Assembly (NCBI GenBank): GCA_019090795.1
Contig: JAHRVG010000015.1
Location: 1-46,651 of the forward strand
Direction of reading: 5' to 3'
Length of the DNA stretch: 46,651 nt
Source: Paracoccaceae bacterium
GTDB taxonomy: Bacteria; Pseudomonadota; Alphaproteobacteria; Rhodobacterales; Rhodobacteraceae
The notes beneath the pieces were generated by a model. It had not been told where the DNA came from. It searched no databases and saw only the letters and a list, made by a program, of their open reading frames with translations. Of the stretch, positions 18,437 through 27,681 are shown piece after piece. The position numbers and the translations under genes are program-made. Positions within the stretch are counted from its first letter, which is position 1. Each line of letters opens with the position of its first letter.

Positions 18437-18444
18437 GGCACCCC

Positions 18445-18732
18445 ATGAGCAGCGAAAAAATCACCCTTCAGGGGTTTATCACTGTGCCGATGGAACGGTT
18501 AGAACACGTACGATCTGCCTTGCCCCAACATATTTTGTTAACCCGAGAAGAACCCGGTTGCCTGATTTTCAACGTGACAGAAAATGCCACGATAACCGGC
18601 CAGTTTGATGTCTACGAGGAATTCTCCAACCGCGCGTCCTTTGAGGCCCACCAACAACGCGGAGCGAGGTCCAACTGGGCACATGTCACCAAGGGTATTG
18701 CACGCCAGTACACGATCTCGGAATATAGCTGA
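18445..18732 (+). CDS. Antibiotic biosynthesis monooxygenase (ABM/YgiN-like) protein
   Basis: A 95-residue ABM-domain protein with a dimeric alpha-beta barrel fold, the family that includes quinol monooxygenase YgiN. Matching features are the opening strand GFITVP, the helix MERLEHVRSALPQH, the EEPGCLIFNVTE strand and the FDVYEEFSNRASFEAHQQ segment that ends the barrel. The ATG at 18445 (MSSEK) is preferred to the in-frame codon at 18433 because GAGG lies six bases before it. The stop overlaps the start of the EamA gene by one base (TGATG), suggesting coupled translation. The substrate cannot be deduced. Confidence 0.85.
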   Translation: MSSEKITLQGFITVPMERLEHVRSALPQHILLTREEPGCLIFNVTENATITGQFDVYEEFSNRASFEAHQQRGARSNWAHVTKGIARQYTISEYS

Positions 18733-19607
18733 TGGAACCGACCTCGCATCCGCTCAAGGCCGCAGTCTTTATGCTCGGCGCAATGATTTCGTTTTCGTTG
18801 ATGGCGATTGCGGGGCGCGAGTTGTCGAGCACGCTAGACACTTTTGAAATCATGACCTACCGCTCTTTGATCGGTGTCATAATTGTGCTCGGGGTGGCGC
18901 GCTGGCAAGGCCTGCTGGGAAAAATAAACCGCAACCGTCTGGGCCTGCATTTTTTCCGCAATGTGCTGCATTTTACCGGTCAGAACCTGTGGTTCTATGC
19001 TTTGATCTATATCCCGCTATCACAACTGTTTGCCTTTGAATTCACCAACCCGCTGTGGGTGGCTCTGCTGGCGCCATTTTTTCTAGGTGAAAAGATGACA
19101 TCAACCCGGTTGCTGGCGTTTTTGCTGGGGTTTATCGGCATCCTGATCGTCGCCCGCCCGCAAAGCTCTGACATCAGCCCCGCCACCGCTGCCGCTGCTC
19201 TTTGCGCGCTGTCCTTTGCGGGCACCAACATACTGACCAAAAAATTGACGCGCACGGAATCCACCATCAACATCCTGTTCTGGCTGGTAAGCCTGCAAGC
19301 CCTGTTTGGCCTGATCTTCACCCTTTATGACGGCAGTATTACCGTGCCAACCGGGGTCAATCTGATCTGGGTTGCCCTCGTGGGGCTATGCGGGCTGACC
19401 GCTCATTATTGTATTACAACTGCGCTCACTCTGGCCCCTGTCACGGTGGTTGCGCCGCTTGACTTTCTGCGACTGCCACTGATTGCTGTTGTGGGCTGGC
19501 TGCTCTACAGTGAACCCCTTGAAATAGCTGTGTTCTTTGGTGCAGCGCTGGTTATTGCTGCGAACTGGATGAACATTCGGGCCGAACAAAGGCCACGACA
19601 GAAATAG
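18732..19607 (+). CDS. EamA/DMT family transporter
   Basis: A 291-residue inner-membrane protein of the drug/metabolite transporter superfamily, with about ten hydrophobic helices arranged as two EamA repeats (about residues 8-140 and 150-285). The motif FYALIYIPLSQLFAFEFTNPLW in the first half (helices 3-4) is typical of the family, as is the later VVAPLDFLRLPLIAVVGW. Such proteins export amino acids, purines or other metabolites; the substrate cannot be deduced here. Last gene of the presumed ydcF-like operon. Confidence 0.9.
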   Translation: MEPTSHPLKAAVFMLGAMISFSLMAIAGRELSSTLDTFEIMTYRSLIGVIIVLGVARWQGLLGKINRNRLGLHFFRNVLHFTGQNLWFYALIYIPLSQLFAFEFTNPLWVALLAPFFLGEKMTSTRLLAFLLGFIGILIVARPQSSDISPATAAAALCALSFAGTNILTKKLTRTESTINILFWLVSLQALFGLIFTLYDGSITVPTGVNLIWVALVGLCGLTAHYCITTALTLAPVTVVAPLDFLRLPLIAVVGWLLYSEPLEIAVFFGAALVIAANWMNIRAEQRPRQK

Positions 19608-19632
19608 CGTTTTTTTACCTTATGTATCCTAA

Positions 19633-19674
19633 CGCGGAGCGCATAAAGCATTTGAACTATCCCGACGCTCTGCG
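19633..19674 (+). promoter_or_regulatory. Potential stem-loop leader upstream of the P-loop/metA cluster
   Basis: CGCGGAGCG at 19633-19641 can pair with CGCTCTGCG at 19666-19674 (nine pairs, one G-U) around a 24-base loop. It lies about 35 bp before the start of the P-loop gene. It does not match the SAM-II or SAM/SAH riboswitch patterns I know for methionine genes. It could be a leader structure, or chance. Confidence 0.3.
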
Positions 19675-19707
19675 CTACACCAATAAGGCGCAAAAGAAAG
19701 ATGGCCG

Positions 19708-20562
19708 ATGTTATACAACTCCCCCCAAGAGTGGCTGAATGCCCCACACAAGCGGGTCATGCTGTTTGGTATGTCGGGCCTTGGTAAAACCTATGTCTCC
19801 AACATCCTGCGCGCCAGTGGCGACTGGTTTCATTACAGCGTCGATTACCGCATTGGCACCCGCTATATGGGCGAACATATCGTCGATAATTTCAAGGCTG
19901 AGGCTATGCGCAATCCGTTTTTGGCGGAATTACTGCGTTCTGACAGCATTTATATCGGCTCAAATATTACCTTTGAAAACCTCTCGCCGCTGTCCACCTA
20001 CCTTGGCAAACCCGGAAATCCGTTGCTGGGTGGCATCCCGTTCAGCGAATACCTGCGCCGCCAACGCCAGCACCGGCAAGCAGAAGTAGCGGCAATGCAG
20101 GACACGGTGTATTTCATCAGTCGCGGACAGAATATTTATGGCTATGACAGCTTCGTTTGCGATACCTCCGGTTCGATGGTTGAGGTGGTGAACCCCGAAG
20201 ACTCCGAAGATCCAGTCATGCGCGCGCTGGAAAAGCATGTGCTGCCAGTCTGGATAAGGGGCAACGACAGCCATGTCGAGGCACTGGCTGAACGTTTCTC
20301 AACCGCGCCTAAACCCATGTATTATCAAGAGGATTTCCTAAAAACTGCCTGGGATGAATACCTTGGCATCCACGATGTTACACCCAACAAAGTAGATCCG
20401 GATGATTTCATCCGCTGGGGGTTTCGCCAATTGCTTACGCACCGCTTGCCCCGCTACAGCGCCATCGCCCAGCGGTGGGGCGTCACTGTTGACGCAGATG
20501 ACGTGGCCCAGGTTCGTGATGTGACTGACTTCCAACAGCTGATAGCCGACAGCCTTGCTTAA
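19708..20562 (+). CDS. P-loop NTPase/kinase-like protein of unknown function
   Basis: A 284-residue cytoplasmic protein with a clear Walker A motif, FGMSGLGKTYVS (about residues 20-31), close to the N-terminus as in small-molecule kinases. I do not recognise a specific family beyond ATPase. A Walker B is not obvious; candidates are DTVYFIS (about 131-137) and VCDTSGSMVEV (about 150-160). A variable insert (PLLGGIPFSEYLRRQRQHRQ) and a C-terminal segment RWGFRQLLTHRLPRYSAIAQRWG follow. The start at 19708 has a weak AAAGAAAG upstream; an ATG at 19701 is out of frame. It precedes metA by 18 bp and is probably co-transcribed. A link to methionine metabolism is inferred from position only. Confidence 0.75.
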   Translation: MLYNSPQEWLNAPHKRVMLFGMSGLGKTYVSNILRASGDWFHYSVDYRIGTRYMGEHIVDNFKAEAMRNPFLAELLRSDSIYIGSNITFENLSPLSTYLGKPGNPLLGGIPFSEYLRRQRQHRQAEVAAMQDTVYFISRGQNIYGYDSFVCDTSGSMVEVVNPEDSEDPVMRALEKHVLPVWIRGNDSHVEALAERFSTAPKPMYYQEDFLKTAWDEYLGIHDVTPNKVDPDDFIRWGFRQLLTHRLPRYSAIAQRWGVTVDADDVAQVRDVTDFQQLIADSLA

Positions 20563-20580
20563 CCCGTTAAGGAGCCTCTG

Positions 20581-21498
20581 ATGCCGATTAAAATCCCTTC
20601 CCGACTGCCTGCCTTTGATGTGCTGCAATCCGAAGGCGTGATGGTCATGTCCGAGAGCGCCGCCGCGCGCCAGGACATACGCCCGCTGCAAATTGGCCTG
20701 CTCAACCTGATGCCAAAGAAGATCCAGACGGAAACCCAGTTTGCCCGCCTAATCGGCGCCACCCCCGTGCAGATCGAACTGACCCTGATCCGCATGAGCG
20801 AGCACCAGTCCAAGAACACCTCCGCCGATCACATGGAGGCGTTTTATCAACCTTTTCAGGAAGCAAAATCGCGCAAATTCGACGGTCTGGTGATTACTGG
20901 TGCCCCCATTGAGCATCTGCCCTTTGAAGAAGTGTCTTATTGGGATGAAATGACCGAGGTGATGGACTGGACCCAAACCAACGTGCACTCCACTTTTGGC
21001 GTGTGCTGGGGTGGTATGGCGATGATTAACTATTTTCACGGGGTTAAAAAACATCTGCTGGATCACAAGCTGTTTGGTTGTATGCGCCACCAAAGACAGG
21101 GCAACTCCTCACCCTATTTACGTGGCTTCTCGGACGATCTGGTGGTCCCTGTCAGCCGCTGGACCGAGGTCCATCAGGATGAGGTTTCCGCTGCCAAAAA
21201 CCTAAAAACACTTATGTCCTCGGATGTTTCCGGACCCTGTATTATTGAAGACAGAGACCATCGCGCGCTCTATGTTTTCAACCATTTTGAATACGACCGT
21301 GGCACCTTGAAAGAGGAATACGACCGCGACATTGCCAATGGAACACCAATCAATGTTCCAGCGAATTACTACCCAAATGATGATCCCACTCTCCCGCCGG
21401 AAAACCGATGGCGCAGCCATGGGCATCTTCTTTACGGCAACTGGATCAACGAGATTTACCAGACAACGCCGTATGACATTGCGATGATCGGGAAATGA
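20581..21498 (+). CDS. metA: Homoserine O-acyltransferase MetA
   Basis: MetA acylates the hydroxyl of L-homoserine with succinyl- or acetyl-CoA, the first committed step of methionine synthesis. The 305-residue length is standard. The glutamine-amidotransferase-like catalytic residues are in place: Cys in FGVCWGGMA (about residue 141) and His/Glu in FNHFEYDRG (about 235-237), with the conserved N-terminal [13 protein letters not shown] segment. TAAGGAG lies just before the ATG. Whether it uses acetyl- or succinyl-CoA depends on one active-site residue that I cannot place with certainty. It overlaps the ppk2 start by four bases. Confidence 0.96.
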   Translation: MPIKIPSRLPAFDVLQSEGVMVMSESAAARQDIRPLQIGLLNLMPKKIQTETQFARLIGATPVQIELTLIRMSEHQSKNTSADHMEAFYQPFQEAKSRKFDGLVITGAPIEHLPFEEVSYWDEMTEVMDWTQTNVHSTFGVCWGGMAMINYFHGVKKHLLDHKLFGCMRHQRQGNSSPYLRGFSDDLVVPVSRWTEVHQDEVSAAKNLKTLMSSDVSGPCIIEDRDHRALYVFNHFEYDRGTLKEEYDRDIANGTPINVPANYYPNDDPTLPPENRWRSHGHLLYGNWINEIYQTTPYDIAMIGK

Positions 21499-22382
21499 AT
21501 ATGGCCAAACCCATCCTAACCAAGCCTTTTGACGGCGCAATCAGCCGCTTTTTTGAACAAGATGCTCCTTTGGCTGTGCGCGAGGCGATCAAAACTGCGA
21601 AAAAAAACAAACCGCTTGATCCCGCCTACCCATACCACGCCCGCATGGAGCGCCCTGAATATGAGGAAACGCTAGAGGATTTGCAGGTCGAGCTGGTTAA
21701 AATGCAAAGCTGGGCCAAGGCCTCAGGCGCACGCATTGCCGTGGTTTTCGAGGGGCGCGATGCGGCTGGCAAAGGCGGCACCATCAAACGGTTCCGCGAA
21801 TTTATGAACCCGCGCCAAACTCATATTGTGGCGCTCTCTAAACCTTCGAATACGGAACGTTCCGAATGGTATTTTCAGCGTTATATCAAACACCTGCCAA
21901 GCGCAGGTGAAGTGACCTTATTTGATCGCAGCTGGTACAATCGCGGCGTTGTTGAAAAGGTTTTCGGTTTTTGCACCGATGCCCAACGCAGCCATTTTTT
22001 CGCACAGGTCAACGACTTTGAGGCAATGCTGAAGGACGATGGAATCATCCTTGTAAAACTATGGCTCACCGTTGGGCGCGCCGAGCAATTGCGCCGTTTT
22101 CTGGATCGCGAGAGTGACCGGCTGAAGCAATGGAAACTGTCAGGAATTGACGTAAAAGGCCTGTATAAATGGGATGAATATTCACAGGCAATCGGCGAAA
22201 CCATGGCGCGGTCCCACTCCGATCACGCCCCTTGGCAGGTGATCCGCTCCGACGACAAACGCCGCGCAAGGATTGCGGCAATCCGCACTGTTTTACAGCA
22301 TATCCCCTATGATCAAAAAGATTTGGAGGTAGCCTGCGCGCCAGACAGGAAAATCGCGGGTGGGCCAGAGATTCTAGCCTGA
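21495..22382 (+). CDS. ppk2: Polyphosphate kinase 2 (PPK2)
   Basis: A 295-residue PPK2-family kinase that transfers phosphate between polyphosphate and nucleotides; this class usually works in the direction of NDP or NMP phosphorylation. Visible elements are the Walker A-like [11 protein letters not shown] (about residues 91-101), the lid-forming [12 protein letters not shown] stretch and the Walker B-like [11 protein letters not shown] (about 141-151). Single domain, so one-domain PPK2. The ATG at 21495 overlaps the metA stop (ATGA); an in-frame ATG at 21501 is an alternative. Its 3' end overlaps the convergent anmK stop by nine bases. Co-transcription with metA is likely from the overlap. 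Confidence 0.92.
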   Translation: MNMAKPILTKPFDGAISRFFEQDAPLAVREAIKTAKKNKPLDPAYPYHARMERPEYEETLEDLQVELVKMQSWAKASGARIAVVFEGRDAAGKGGTIKRFREFMNPRQTHIVALSKPSNTERSEWYFQRYIKHLPSAGEVTLFDRSWYNRGVVEKVFGFCTDAQRSHFFAQVNDFEAMLKDDGIILVKLWLTVGRAEQLRRFLDRESDRLKQWKLSGIDVKGLYKWDEYSQAIGETMARSHSDHAPWQVIRSDDKRRARIAAIRTVLQHIPYDQKDLEVACAPDRKIAGGPEILA

Positions 22383-23471
22383 CACCTGCCCACCGCAAAC
22401 CGGCGCACCAATACCTGTTGTTCCCGGCGCCGAGGTCGGCAAGCCACGCAACACCCGCACCGCCAGATAGGCAAACGCCTGTGCTTCCAGCATGTCACCG
22501 TCCAGCCCCACGTCCTCAATCGGGGCCACAGGGGCAGACAGACGGGTGGCCAACTCGCGCATCATTGCAGGGTTTTTTGCACCGCCCCCGCTGACCAGCC
22601 AACGCGCGGGTGCTTGTGGTAACCAACGCTCAGCAGCAGCAACACAAGCGGCCGCAAGCGCTGTCAGCGTGGCAGCAGCATCCGCATCCGAAAGGCGGTT
22701 CACCATCCCCAATACATCCGCAAAATCGTTTCGGTCCAATGATTTGGGTGGAGATTCATCAAAATAGGATCGCGCCAGTACTGCCTGCACAATATCCGCA
22801 TCAACCTGACCGCGCGCGGCCAATGCCCCGTGTCTGTCATAAGCCAGCCCCAAACGGGCGGCCATCAAATCATTCAACGGGGCATTCGCTGGTCCCGTAT
22901 CAAAGGCCAGCAACGCCCCCATTGCCTCGGGGCCAGATTTGGTGGCATCCACCAGCGTCACATTGCCAACCCCGCCCAGGTTCAAACAGGCGATGGCCTC
23001 TCTCGCCCCGATAGAGCGCACACAGGCAAAGTGGAAAAACGGTGCCAGAGGGGCGCCCTGACCGCCCGCACTGACATCCTTTGTGCGAAAATCCCAGACC
23101 ACTTTTTTACCTGAAACCGCGGCCAGCGCATCCCCGTCACCGAGCTGGTGGGTACGTCCATTAACCGGATCATGGGCCAGCGTTTGGCCGTGGAAACCAA
23201 CCACCCCGGCACTATCAAACTGCGAGATCACTTCCGCATGGGCGCTCTCTACCACCCCTCGGGCGGCCCCAAGCCGCATCGCGTCATCTGTTGGCCAAAG
23301 GCCCTGAGCCGCCGAGATTGCAGCGCTTTCTTGCGCAGTATAAGGGCGAAAAAAACTCTTGCCAAATTCCAGAATTTCGACCCCATCGGTTAACAGCATT
23401 GCACCATCAACCCCATCCATTGACGTACCCGACATCAGCCCGAGCGCCCAGATTGGTTCAAAACCAGCCAA
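22374..23471 (-). CDS. anmK: Anhydro-N-acetylmuramic acid kinase
   Basis: AnmK converts 1,6-anhydro-N-acetylmuramic acid released from peptidoglycan turnover into MurNAc-6-phosphate, returning wall fragments to metabolism. Family motifs are [13 protein letters not shown] near the N-terminus, [25 protein letters not shown] and [13 protein letters not shown] place the start at a TTG (23471) because AAAGGAAAG lies just upstream and the result, 365 residues, matches the family; the ATG at 23531 would add 20 residues that look unrelated and would begin only seven bases from divergent tyrS. The stop overlaps ppk2 by nine bases, tail to tail. Start choice is moderately sure; function is very sure. 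Confidence 0.93.
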   Translation of the reverse strand: MAGFEPIWALGLMSGTSMDGVDGAMLLTDGVEILEFGKSFFRPYTAQESAAISAAQGLWPTDDAMRLGAARGVVESAHAEVISQFDSAGVVGFHGQTLAHDPVNGRTHQLGDGDALAAVSGKKVVWDFRTKDVSAGGQGAPLAPFFHFACVRSIGAREAIACLNLGGVGNVTLVDATKSGPEAMGALLAFDTGPANAPLNDLMAARLGLAYDRHGALAARGQVDADIVQAVLARSYFDESPPKSLDRNDFADVLGMVNRLSDADAAATLTALAAACVAAAERWLPQAPARWLVSGGGAKNPAMMRELATRLSAPVAPIEDVGLDGDMLEAQAFAYLAVRVLRGLPTSAPGTTGIGAPVCGGQVSG

Positions 23472-23537
23472 TTTACTTTCCTTTCGCAGCCATTCCGCTA
23501 TACCCACGGCACAATTAACAAAAAGGACCATCAAGCG

Positions 23538-24791
23538 ATGACTTACAAGCCCAAATCAGAGTTTCTGCATGTGATGCAGACACGGGGCTTCTTACAGGAC
23601 TGCACAGACCTGGAGGGGCTAGACGACCGCCTGCTCAAAGGCATCGTGTCAGCCTATATCGGCTTTGATGCCACGGCAGACAGCCTGCATGTGGGGTCGT
23701 TGATCCAGATTATGATGCTTCGCTTGCTTCAAAAAACCGGCCACAAGCCGATCACATTAATGGGTGGCGGCACCACCAAGATTGGTGATCCTTCCGGCAA
23801 GGATGAATCGCGCCAACTGCTGAGCAGCGACAAAATAAACGAGAACATTACAGGCATTCGCAAGGTTTTTAGCAAATATCTAACGTTTGGCGATGGCGCG
23901 CAGGATGCGATCCAGCCCAATAATGCGGATTGGTTGGATCAGCTGAACTATGTTGAGTTTCTGCGCGATTACGGGCGGCATTTCACTATCAACCGTATGC
24001 TCAGCTTTGACAGCGTCAAGCTGCGCCTTGAGCGCGAACAGCCACTGACGTTTCTGGAATTCAACTACATGCTGCTGCAAGCCTATGATTTCATGGAGCT
24101 AAACAAGCGCTACGGTGTTGCCTTGCAAATGGGCGGTTCCGATCAATGGGGCAATATTGTTAACGGGGTTGATCTGACCCGGCGCATCAGCCAGACACAG
24201 GTGTTCGGCCTAACCACGCCGCTGCTAACCAAGGCTGACGGCTCAAAAATGGGTAAGTCGGCGGCGGGTGCAATTTGGTTGAACGAGGACAAGTTGTCCT
24301 CTTACGAATTTTGGCAGTTCTGGCGCAACACCATGGACGCGGATGTGGGCAAGTTCCTGCGTCTGTTCACCGAGTTGCCGCTGGATGAATGCGCCCGATT
24401 GTCAGCCCTTGAAGGCGCAGAGATCAATGACGCCAAGATCGTGTTGGCGGATGCCGTAACGACACTGGCCCATGGTGCTAAAGCCGCAACAGCAGCACAA
24501 GCCACCGCGCGCGAGGTGTTTGAGAAGGGCGGCGTTGGCGATGATTTGCCCACAATTTCCGTGGCAGCTTGCGATCTGTCCGAGGCTGGCATTTCTGTGG
24601 TGCAATTACTGGTCAAAGCAGGCCTTGTCGGTTCCGGCAAAGAGGCCAAGCGCCAGATTTCGGACGGTGGTGCGCGACTGAATGATGCGCCGATTGCCAA
24701 CGCGGGTGTGATGATTTCAGCAGGTGAATTATCTGCAACGGTCAAGCTGTCAGTCGGCAAAAAACGCCACGCACTGGCGCGATTGGGATAA
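23538..24791 (+). CDS. tyrS: Tyrosyl-tRNA synthetase
   Basis: TyrS charges tRNA-Tyr. The 417-residue protein has the class I signatures: the HIGH-type motif as LHVGSLIQ (about residue 51-58) and KMGKSA in place of KMSKS (about 237-242), with the tyrosine-binding YIGFDATA and the [11 protein letters not shown] segment. An S4 RNA-binding domain occupies roughly residues 350-417. AAGGACC precedes the ATG by about ten bases. Divergent from anmK. Confidence 0.97.
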   Translation: MTYKPKSEFLHVMQTRGFLQDCTDLEGLDDRLLKGIVSAYIGFDATADSLHVGSLIQIMMLRLLQKTGHKPITLMGGGTTKIGDPSGKDESRQLLSSDKINENITGIRKVFSKYLTFGDGAQDAIQPNNADWLDQLNYVEFLRDYGRHFTINRMLSFDSVKLRLEREQPLTFLEFNYMLLQAYDFMELNKRYGVALQMGGSDQWGNIVNGVDLTRRISQTQVFGLTTPLLTKADGSKMGKSAAGAIWLNEDKLSSYEFWQFWRNTMDADVGKFLRLFTELPLDECARLSALEGAEINDAKIVLADAVTTLAHGAKAATAAQATAREVFEKGGVGDDLPTISVAACDLSEAGISVVQLLVKAGLVGSGKEAKRQISDGGARLNDAPIANAGVMISAGELSATVKLSVGKKRHALARLG

Positions 24792-24803
24792 ATCTGGGCT
24801 GGG

Positions 24804-25769
24804 CTAACCGCCCAGCATCCACTCCCCTTTCGGGTGAAACGCATGAAAAGCAAAGGCAAAAGCCACATCGTGGATCACGTCTTTACCCGCGCCATCGCGC
24901 ACGCGAATTGTGCCCACGTCACGGCTGGTAGCAATGTCGCGGCTGTCCAATGCCGAGGCTTGGCCTTTGACCCATGAAATGCTCACCCCGGCCTCGGTAA
25001 TTTTCCCGACACTGGCAAAGCGCGACAGCGGCCAGGCGCGGTTGCCCACCACCACTACCCTTTCCAGCGGCCCAATGCCATGGGGCGGGTTTTCACCACG
25101 ATAGAGAAACGGCGCGCCGGTATCATAGCCGGTATAGGGGTTGGTCCCATAGGGGCGGCTTGCATCCGGTTGATCCATCACCAAACCATCGGGATTGCGT
25201 GTCTTGAATTCAGTCCAGCTCTCCATCCAGCTGGGCAGCTTGTTCAGTTTGACACCAGTCATTTCGCCAACAATGCCCTGCCCCAGAAACTGCTGCCACC
25301 AGCTCTCGGTTTCACGATCAAACATCACCATATCGGAATTGCGCAGCTTGCCAGAAACGCCAAAAGTCAGGGTCATGCCCTTGATACGACGATCAAAGGT
25401 AACGCCGGAATTACACAGCGGGCAAAAAGTCACGGCAACGGGCGTGTCGCCAATCACATCGTTGGTGATTTCGTGATACATCAGATAGCGAACCGGATAG
25501 GTGCGCGGGACCTGCCCCGCCAATTCCACCGTCATCACCGGCTCGCGATCCCCAAGGCGGGTTTCTTCGCTAATCGCTATCATGCCCGGATCATTGATCG
25601 CTGGAATACCATCTCGGCGCGGGCCGCCGCTCATGATTTCACTGAAATTCACCGATTTTTTACTAAAATCGGTGTTTGGCCAATCATATTGCCAAAATTC
25701 CTCTTGCGCTGATGCGGGCAGCGCCAGCAGCAATACCGTTATCAGGGTTGATAGAATACGCAACATCAT
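24804..25769 (-). CDS. Exported DUF3179 domain-containing protein
   Basis: A 321-residue exported protein: the N-terminus MMLRILSTLITVLLLALPASA is a signal peptide, and residues about 60-310 are a DUF3179 domain. Conserved features include DGIPAINDP, the CPLCNSG cysteine pair (about 137-143), a TFGVSGKLRNSDM segment and DRETESWWQQ. The two cysteines suggest metal or haem binding or a disulphide, but the function of DUF3179 is not established. GGAGG sits three bases before the ATG at 25769 (ATGATG, so 25766 is equally possible). It converges on tyrS with a GCTGGGC/GCCCAGC stem at the junction but no T run. Confidence 0.85.
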   Translation of the reverse strand: MMLRILSTLITVLLLALPASAQEEFWQYDWPNTDFSKKSVNFSEIMSGGPRRDGIPAINDPGMIAISEETRLGDREPVMTVELAGQVPRTYPVRYLMYHEITNDVIGDTPVAVTFCPLCNSGVTFDRRIKGMTLTFGVSGKLRNSDMVMFDRETESWWQQFLGQGIVGEMTGVKLNKLPSWMESWTEFKTRNPDGLVMDQPDASRPYGTNPYTGYDTGAPFLYRGENPPHGIGPLERVVVVGNRAWPLSRFASVGKITEAGVSISWVKGQASALDSRDIATSRDVGTIRVRDGAGKDVIHDVAFAFAFHAFHPKGEWMLGG

Positions 25770-25912
25770 AGGCCTCCGGTTGATTTGGGGCCAGTGTGGC
25801 ACGGGACTGCAGTTTCAAACAGCCCTGCTCACGGCCATGTGAAAAAATCTTACGGCACAACCCGATCCTGCCTAGGGCCTTAGTGTGCGTACAGCGGTAT
25901 ATTCCCAAACTA

Positions 25913-25939
25913 AAACGGGCCGCGTATTGCGGCCCGTTT
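25913..25939 (-). terminator. Rho-independent terminator of the cyclophilin pair
   Basis: AAACGGGCCGC at 25913-25923, a five-base loop, then GCGGCCCGTTT at 25929-25939 give a perfect 11-bp stem. Read on the minus strand it follows the cyclophilin stop at 25963 and its descending arm ends in GTTTTAG. Confidence 0.8.
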
Positions 25940-25962
25940 GAAAAAATCAGCCTTTGGGCGAC

Positions 25963-26535
25963 TTATTTGATGTCTGCTTTCACCCGCACACGGGCCATGT
26001 AATCCGGATCGGTTACAGATCCGCTTTGGCCTTTGCCGCGTTTGATCGCGTTTACCACGTCCTGACCCGAGGATACCCGCCCAACAACCGTATACTGGTT
26101 GTTGAGGAAAAATCCCGGTTCAAACATGATAAAGAACTGCGAATTGGCACTGTCAGGATTGCTGGAGCGTGCCATGCCAACGATACCGGTATCAAAGGCA
26201 AGGTCAGAGAACTCGGCCTTGAGGTCCGGCAGATCGGACGCCCCCATGCCCGCGCGCGCCAGATCGCCGCCACGTTTACCATATTTCACGTCACCCGTTT
26301 GCGCCATAAAGCCGTCAATCACACGGTGGAACACGACATCGTCGTATGTGCCCGCGCGCGCCAATGCCTTGATCCGTTCCACATGGCCGGGGGCTACATC
26401 GGGACGCAGTTCGATTTCGATAGTGCCGGAATTTGCCCCCGCCACATCAATCACCAGCATGTTTTCAGCCTCGGCTGCAAACAGCGGACTGGCGATCAGT
26501 GTTGCCACTGTCGCCGCAATTTTAAACAACTTCAA
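25963..26535 (-). CDS. Exported peptidyl-prolyl cis-trans isomerase (cyclophilin)
   Basis: A 190-residue cyclophilin with an N-terminal signal peptide (MKLFKIAATVATLIASPLFAAEA), so it should assist protein folding in the periplasm. Active-site features are present: FHRVIDGFMAQTGD near the catalytic arginine, MARSSNPDSANSQFFI, and FEPGFFLNNQYTVVGRV. It starts inside the stop of the upstream cyclophilin gene (ATGA overlap at 26532-26535), so the two are translated in tandem from one transcript. The catalytic domain is a clear paralogue of the upstream protein, so this looks like a local duplication with one copy gaining export. Confidence 0.93.
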   Translation of the reverse strand: MKLFKIAATVATLIASPLFAAEAENMLVIDVAGANSGTIEIELRPDVAPGHVERIKALARAGTYDDVVFHRVIDGFMAQTGDVKYGKRGGDLARAGMGASDLPDLKAEFSDLAFDTGIVGMARSSNPDSANSQFFIMFEPGFFLNNQYTVVGRVSSGQDVVNAIKRGKGQSGSVTDPDYMARVRVKADIK

Positions 26536-27038
26536 AGGTCAGCCGCCACTTTCATCGAGATCATGCGATCCGGATCCGCAGGCGGTTCACCCTTGGTGAT
26601 TTTATCTACATGTTCCATGCCCGAAGTCACCCGCCCATAAACAGTGTATTGGCCATTCAGGAAGTGGTTGTCAGAGAAGTTAATGAAAAACTGCGAGTTT
26701 GCAGAATCAGGGCTTTGGCTGCGCGCAGCACCAATTGTACCGCGATCATGGGGCAATTTAGAAAACTCGGCTGGTACATTTGGTTTATCTGAACCGCCCG
26801 TTCCCGCCATACGGAGATTAAAATCGTTCTCCATGTTGCCATTGGCCACATCGCCGGTTTGCGCCATGAAACCGTCGATAACGCGGTGAAAACACACATT
26901 GTCATAGGAACCGGCCCGCGCCAGTTCTTTCATCCGCTCGCAATGCTGTGGAGCCACATCAGGCAGCAGTTCGATATGAACCTCGCCGTCTTTCAGCGCG
27001 ATTACGATTGTATTCTCAGGATCTTTAGTATCAGCCAT
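26532..27038 (-). CDS. Cytoplasmic peptidyl-prolyl cis-trans isomerase (cyclophilin)
   Basis: A 168-residue single-domain cyclophilin without a signal peptide, acting on proline bonds in the cytoplasm. It carries FHRVIDGFMAQTGDV, GAARSQSPDSANSQFFI and NHFLNGQYTVYGRV, the core active-site segments. The ATG at 27038 is chosen over an in-frame start at 27068 because GGAGATAG precedes it and MADTKDPENT is the usual beginning. First gene of the two-cyclophilin operon; coaD lies upstream on the same strand, about 80 bp away. Confidence 0.94.
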   Translation of the reverse strand: MADTKDPENTIVIALKDGEVHIELLPDVAPQHCERMKELARAGSYDNVCFHRVIDGFMAQTGDVANGNMENDFNLRMAGTGGSDKPNVPAEFSKLPHDRGTIGAARSQSPDSANSQFFINFSDNHFLNGQYTVYGRVTSGMEHVDKITKGEPPADPDRMISMKVAADL

Positions 27039-27121
27039 TGCTATCTCCGCATGTGGACCAGTGTTCAATTGCGGCGCACCCTAGAACATGGCTGAGCGAA
27101 GGGGAAGAGCACATTTTTGTG

Positions 27122-27616
27122 TTATTTTCCGAGCTTTTGTTCCAAGGCGATGGCTACTTCGGGGGGGACAAAGCTGGAAATATCACCGTTTAGGCGTTTA
27201 ATCTCTTTTACCAGCTTGGAGGCAATCGACTGATATTCAGCATCAGCCATCAGAAACAACGTCTCGATCTCGTCGTTCATGGCGCGATTCATCCCAACCA
27301 TCTGGAATTCATATTCGAAATCCGAAACCGCGCGCAGGCCCCGAATGATTACCGTTGCGTTAACATCCTCGGCGCATTGGATCAGCAGGTTTTCAAACGG
27401 ATGTGTAATGATTTCAACGCCGGTTTCGCGTGCAATGGCTTCGCAATTGCTTTCGACCATGGCGACCCGCTCTTGCAGGGTGAATAACGGTCCTTTGTCT
27501 GCATTGATCGCCACACCGATTACCAAGCGATCTACCATGGTGCAGGCACGGCGAATAATATCAAGATGCCCGAGTGTTAAGGGATCAAAAGTACCGGGAT
27601 ATAGACCTATGCGCAT
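27122..27616 (-). CDS. coaD: Phosphopantetheine adenylyltransferase
   Basis: CoaD joins phosphopantetheine with ATP to form dephospho-CoA, the penultimate step of coenzyme A synthesis. The 164-residue length is typical. The nucleotidyltransferase signature is GTFDPLTLGHLDII (residues 9-22, with the HxGH-like TLGH), followed by IIRGLRAVSDFEYE (substrate loop) and the C-terminal ISSFVPPEVA. It lies upstream of the cyclophilin pair on the same strand and may be co-transcribed with it, an arrangement seen in other alphaproteobacteria. Confidence 0.97.
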   Translation of the reverse strand: MRIGLYPGTFDPLTLGHLDIIRRACTMVDRLVIGVAINADKGPLFTLQERVAMVESNCEAIARETGVEIITHPFENLLIQCAEDVNATVIIRGLRAVSDFEYEFQMVGMNRAMNDEIETLFLMADAEYQSIASKLVKEIKRLNGDISSFVPPEVAIALEQKLGK

Positions 27617-27681
27617 AAGCTTCCTCGCTTGGATTCATTTCGGAAAGGGTTACTTTTCGCTTCGGGGAATGCAAGCGCTTT

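Noticed and set aside
19620-19682. tRNA-Pro-like fragment on the minus strand
   Set aside because: GGTGTAGCGCAG and GTCGGGATAGTTCAAATGC resemble parts of tRNA-Pro, but the middle of a tRNA is missing and no cloverleaf can form; chance or an old remnant cannot be separated.
19612-19707. SAM riboswitch in front of the metA cluster
   Set aside because: Looked for SAM-II and SAM/SAH riboswitch patterns expected near methionine genes in alphaproteobacteria; none of the conserved core strings is present.
24798-24816. GCTGGGC/GCCCAGC hairpin between tyrS and the DUF3179 gene
   Set aside because: Seven-bp stem without a T run on either side and overlapping the DUF3179 stop; too weak to call a terminator.
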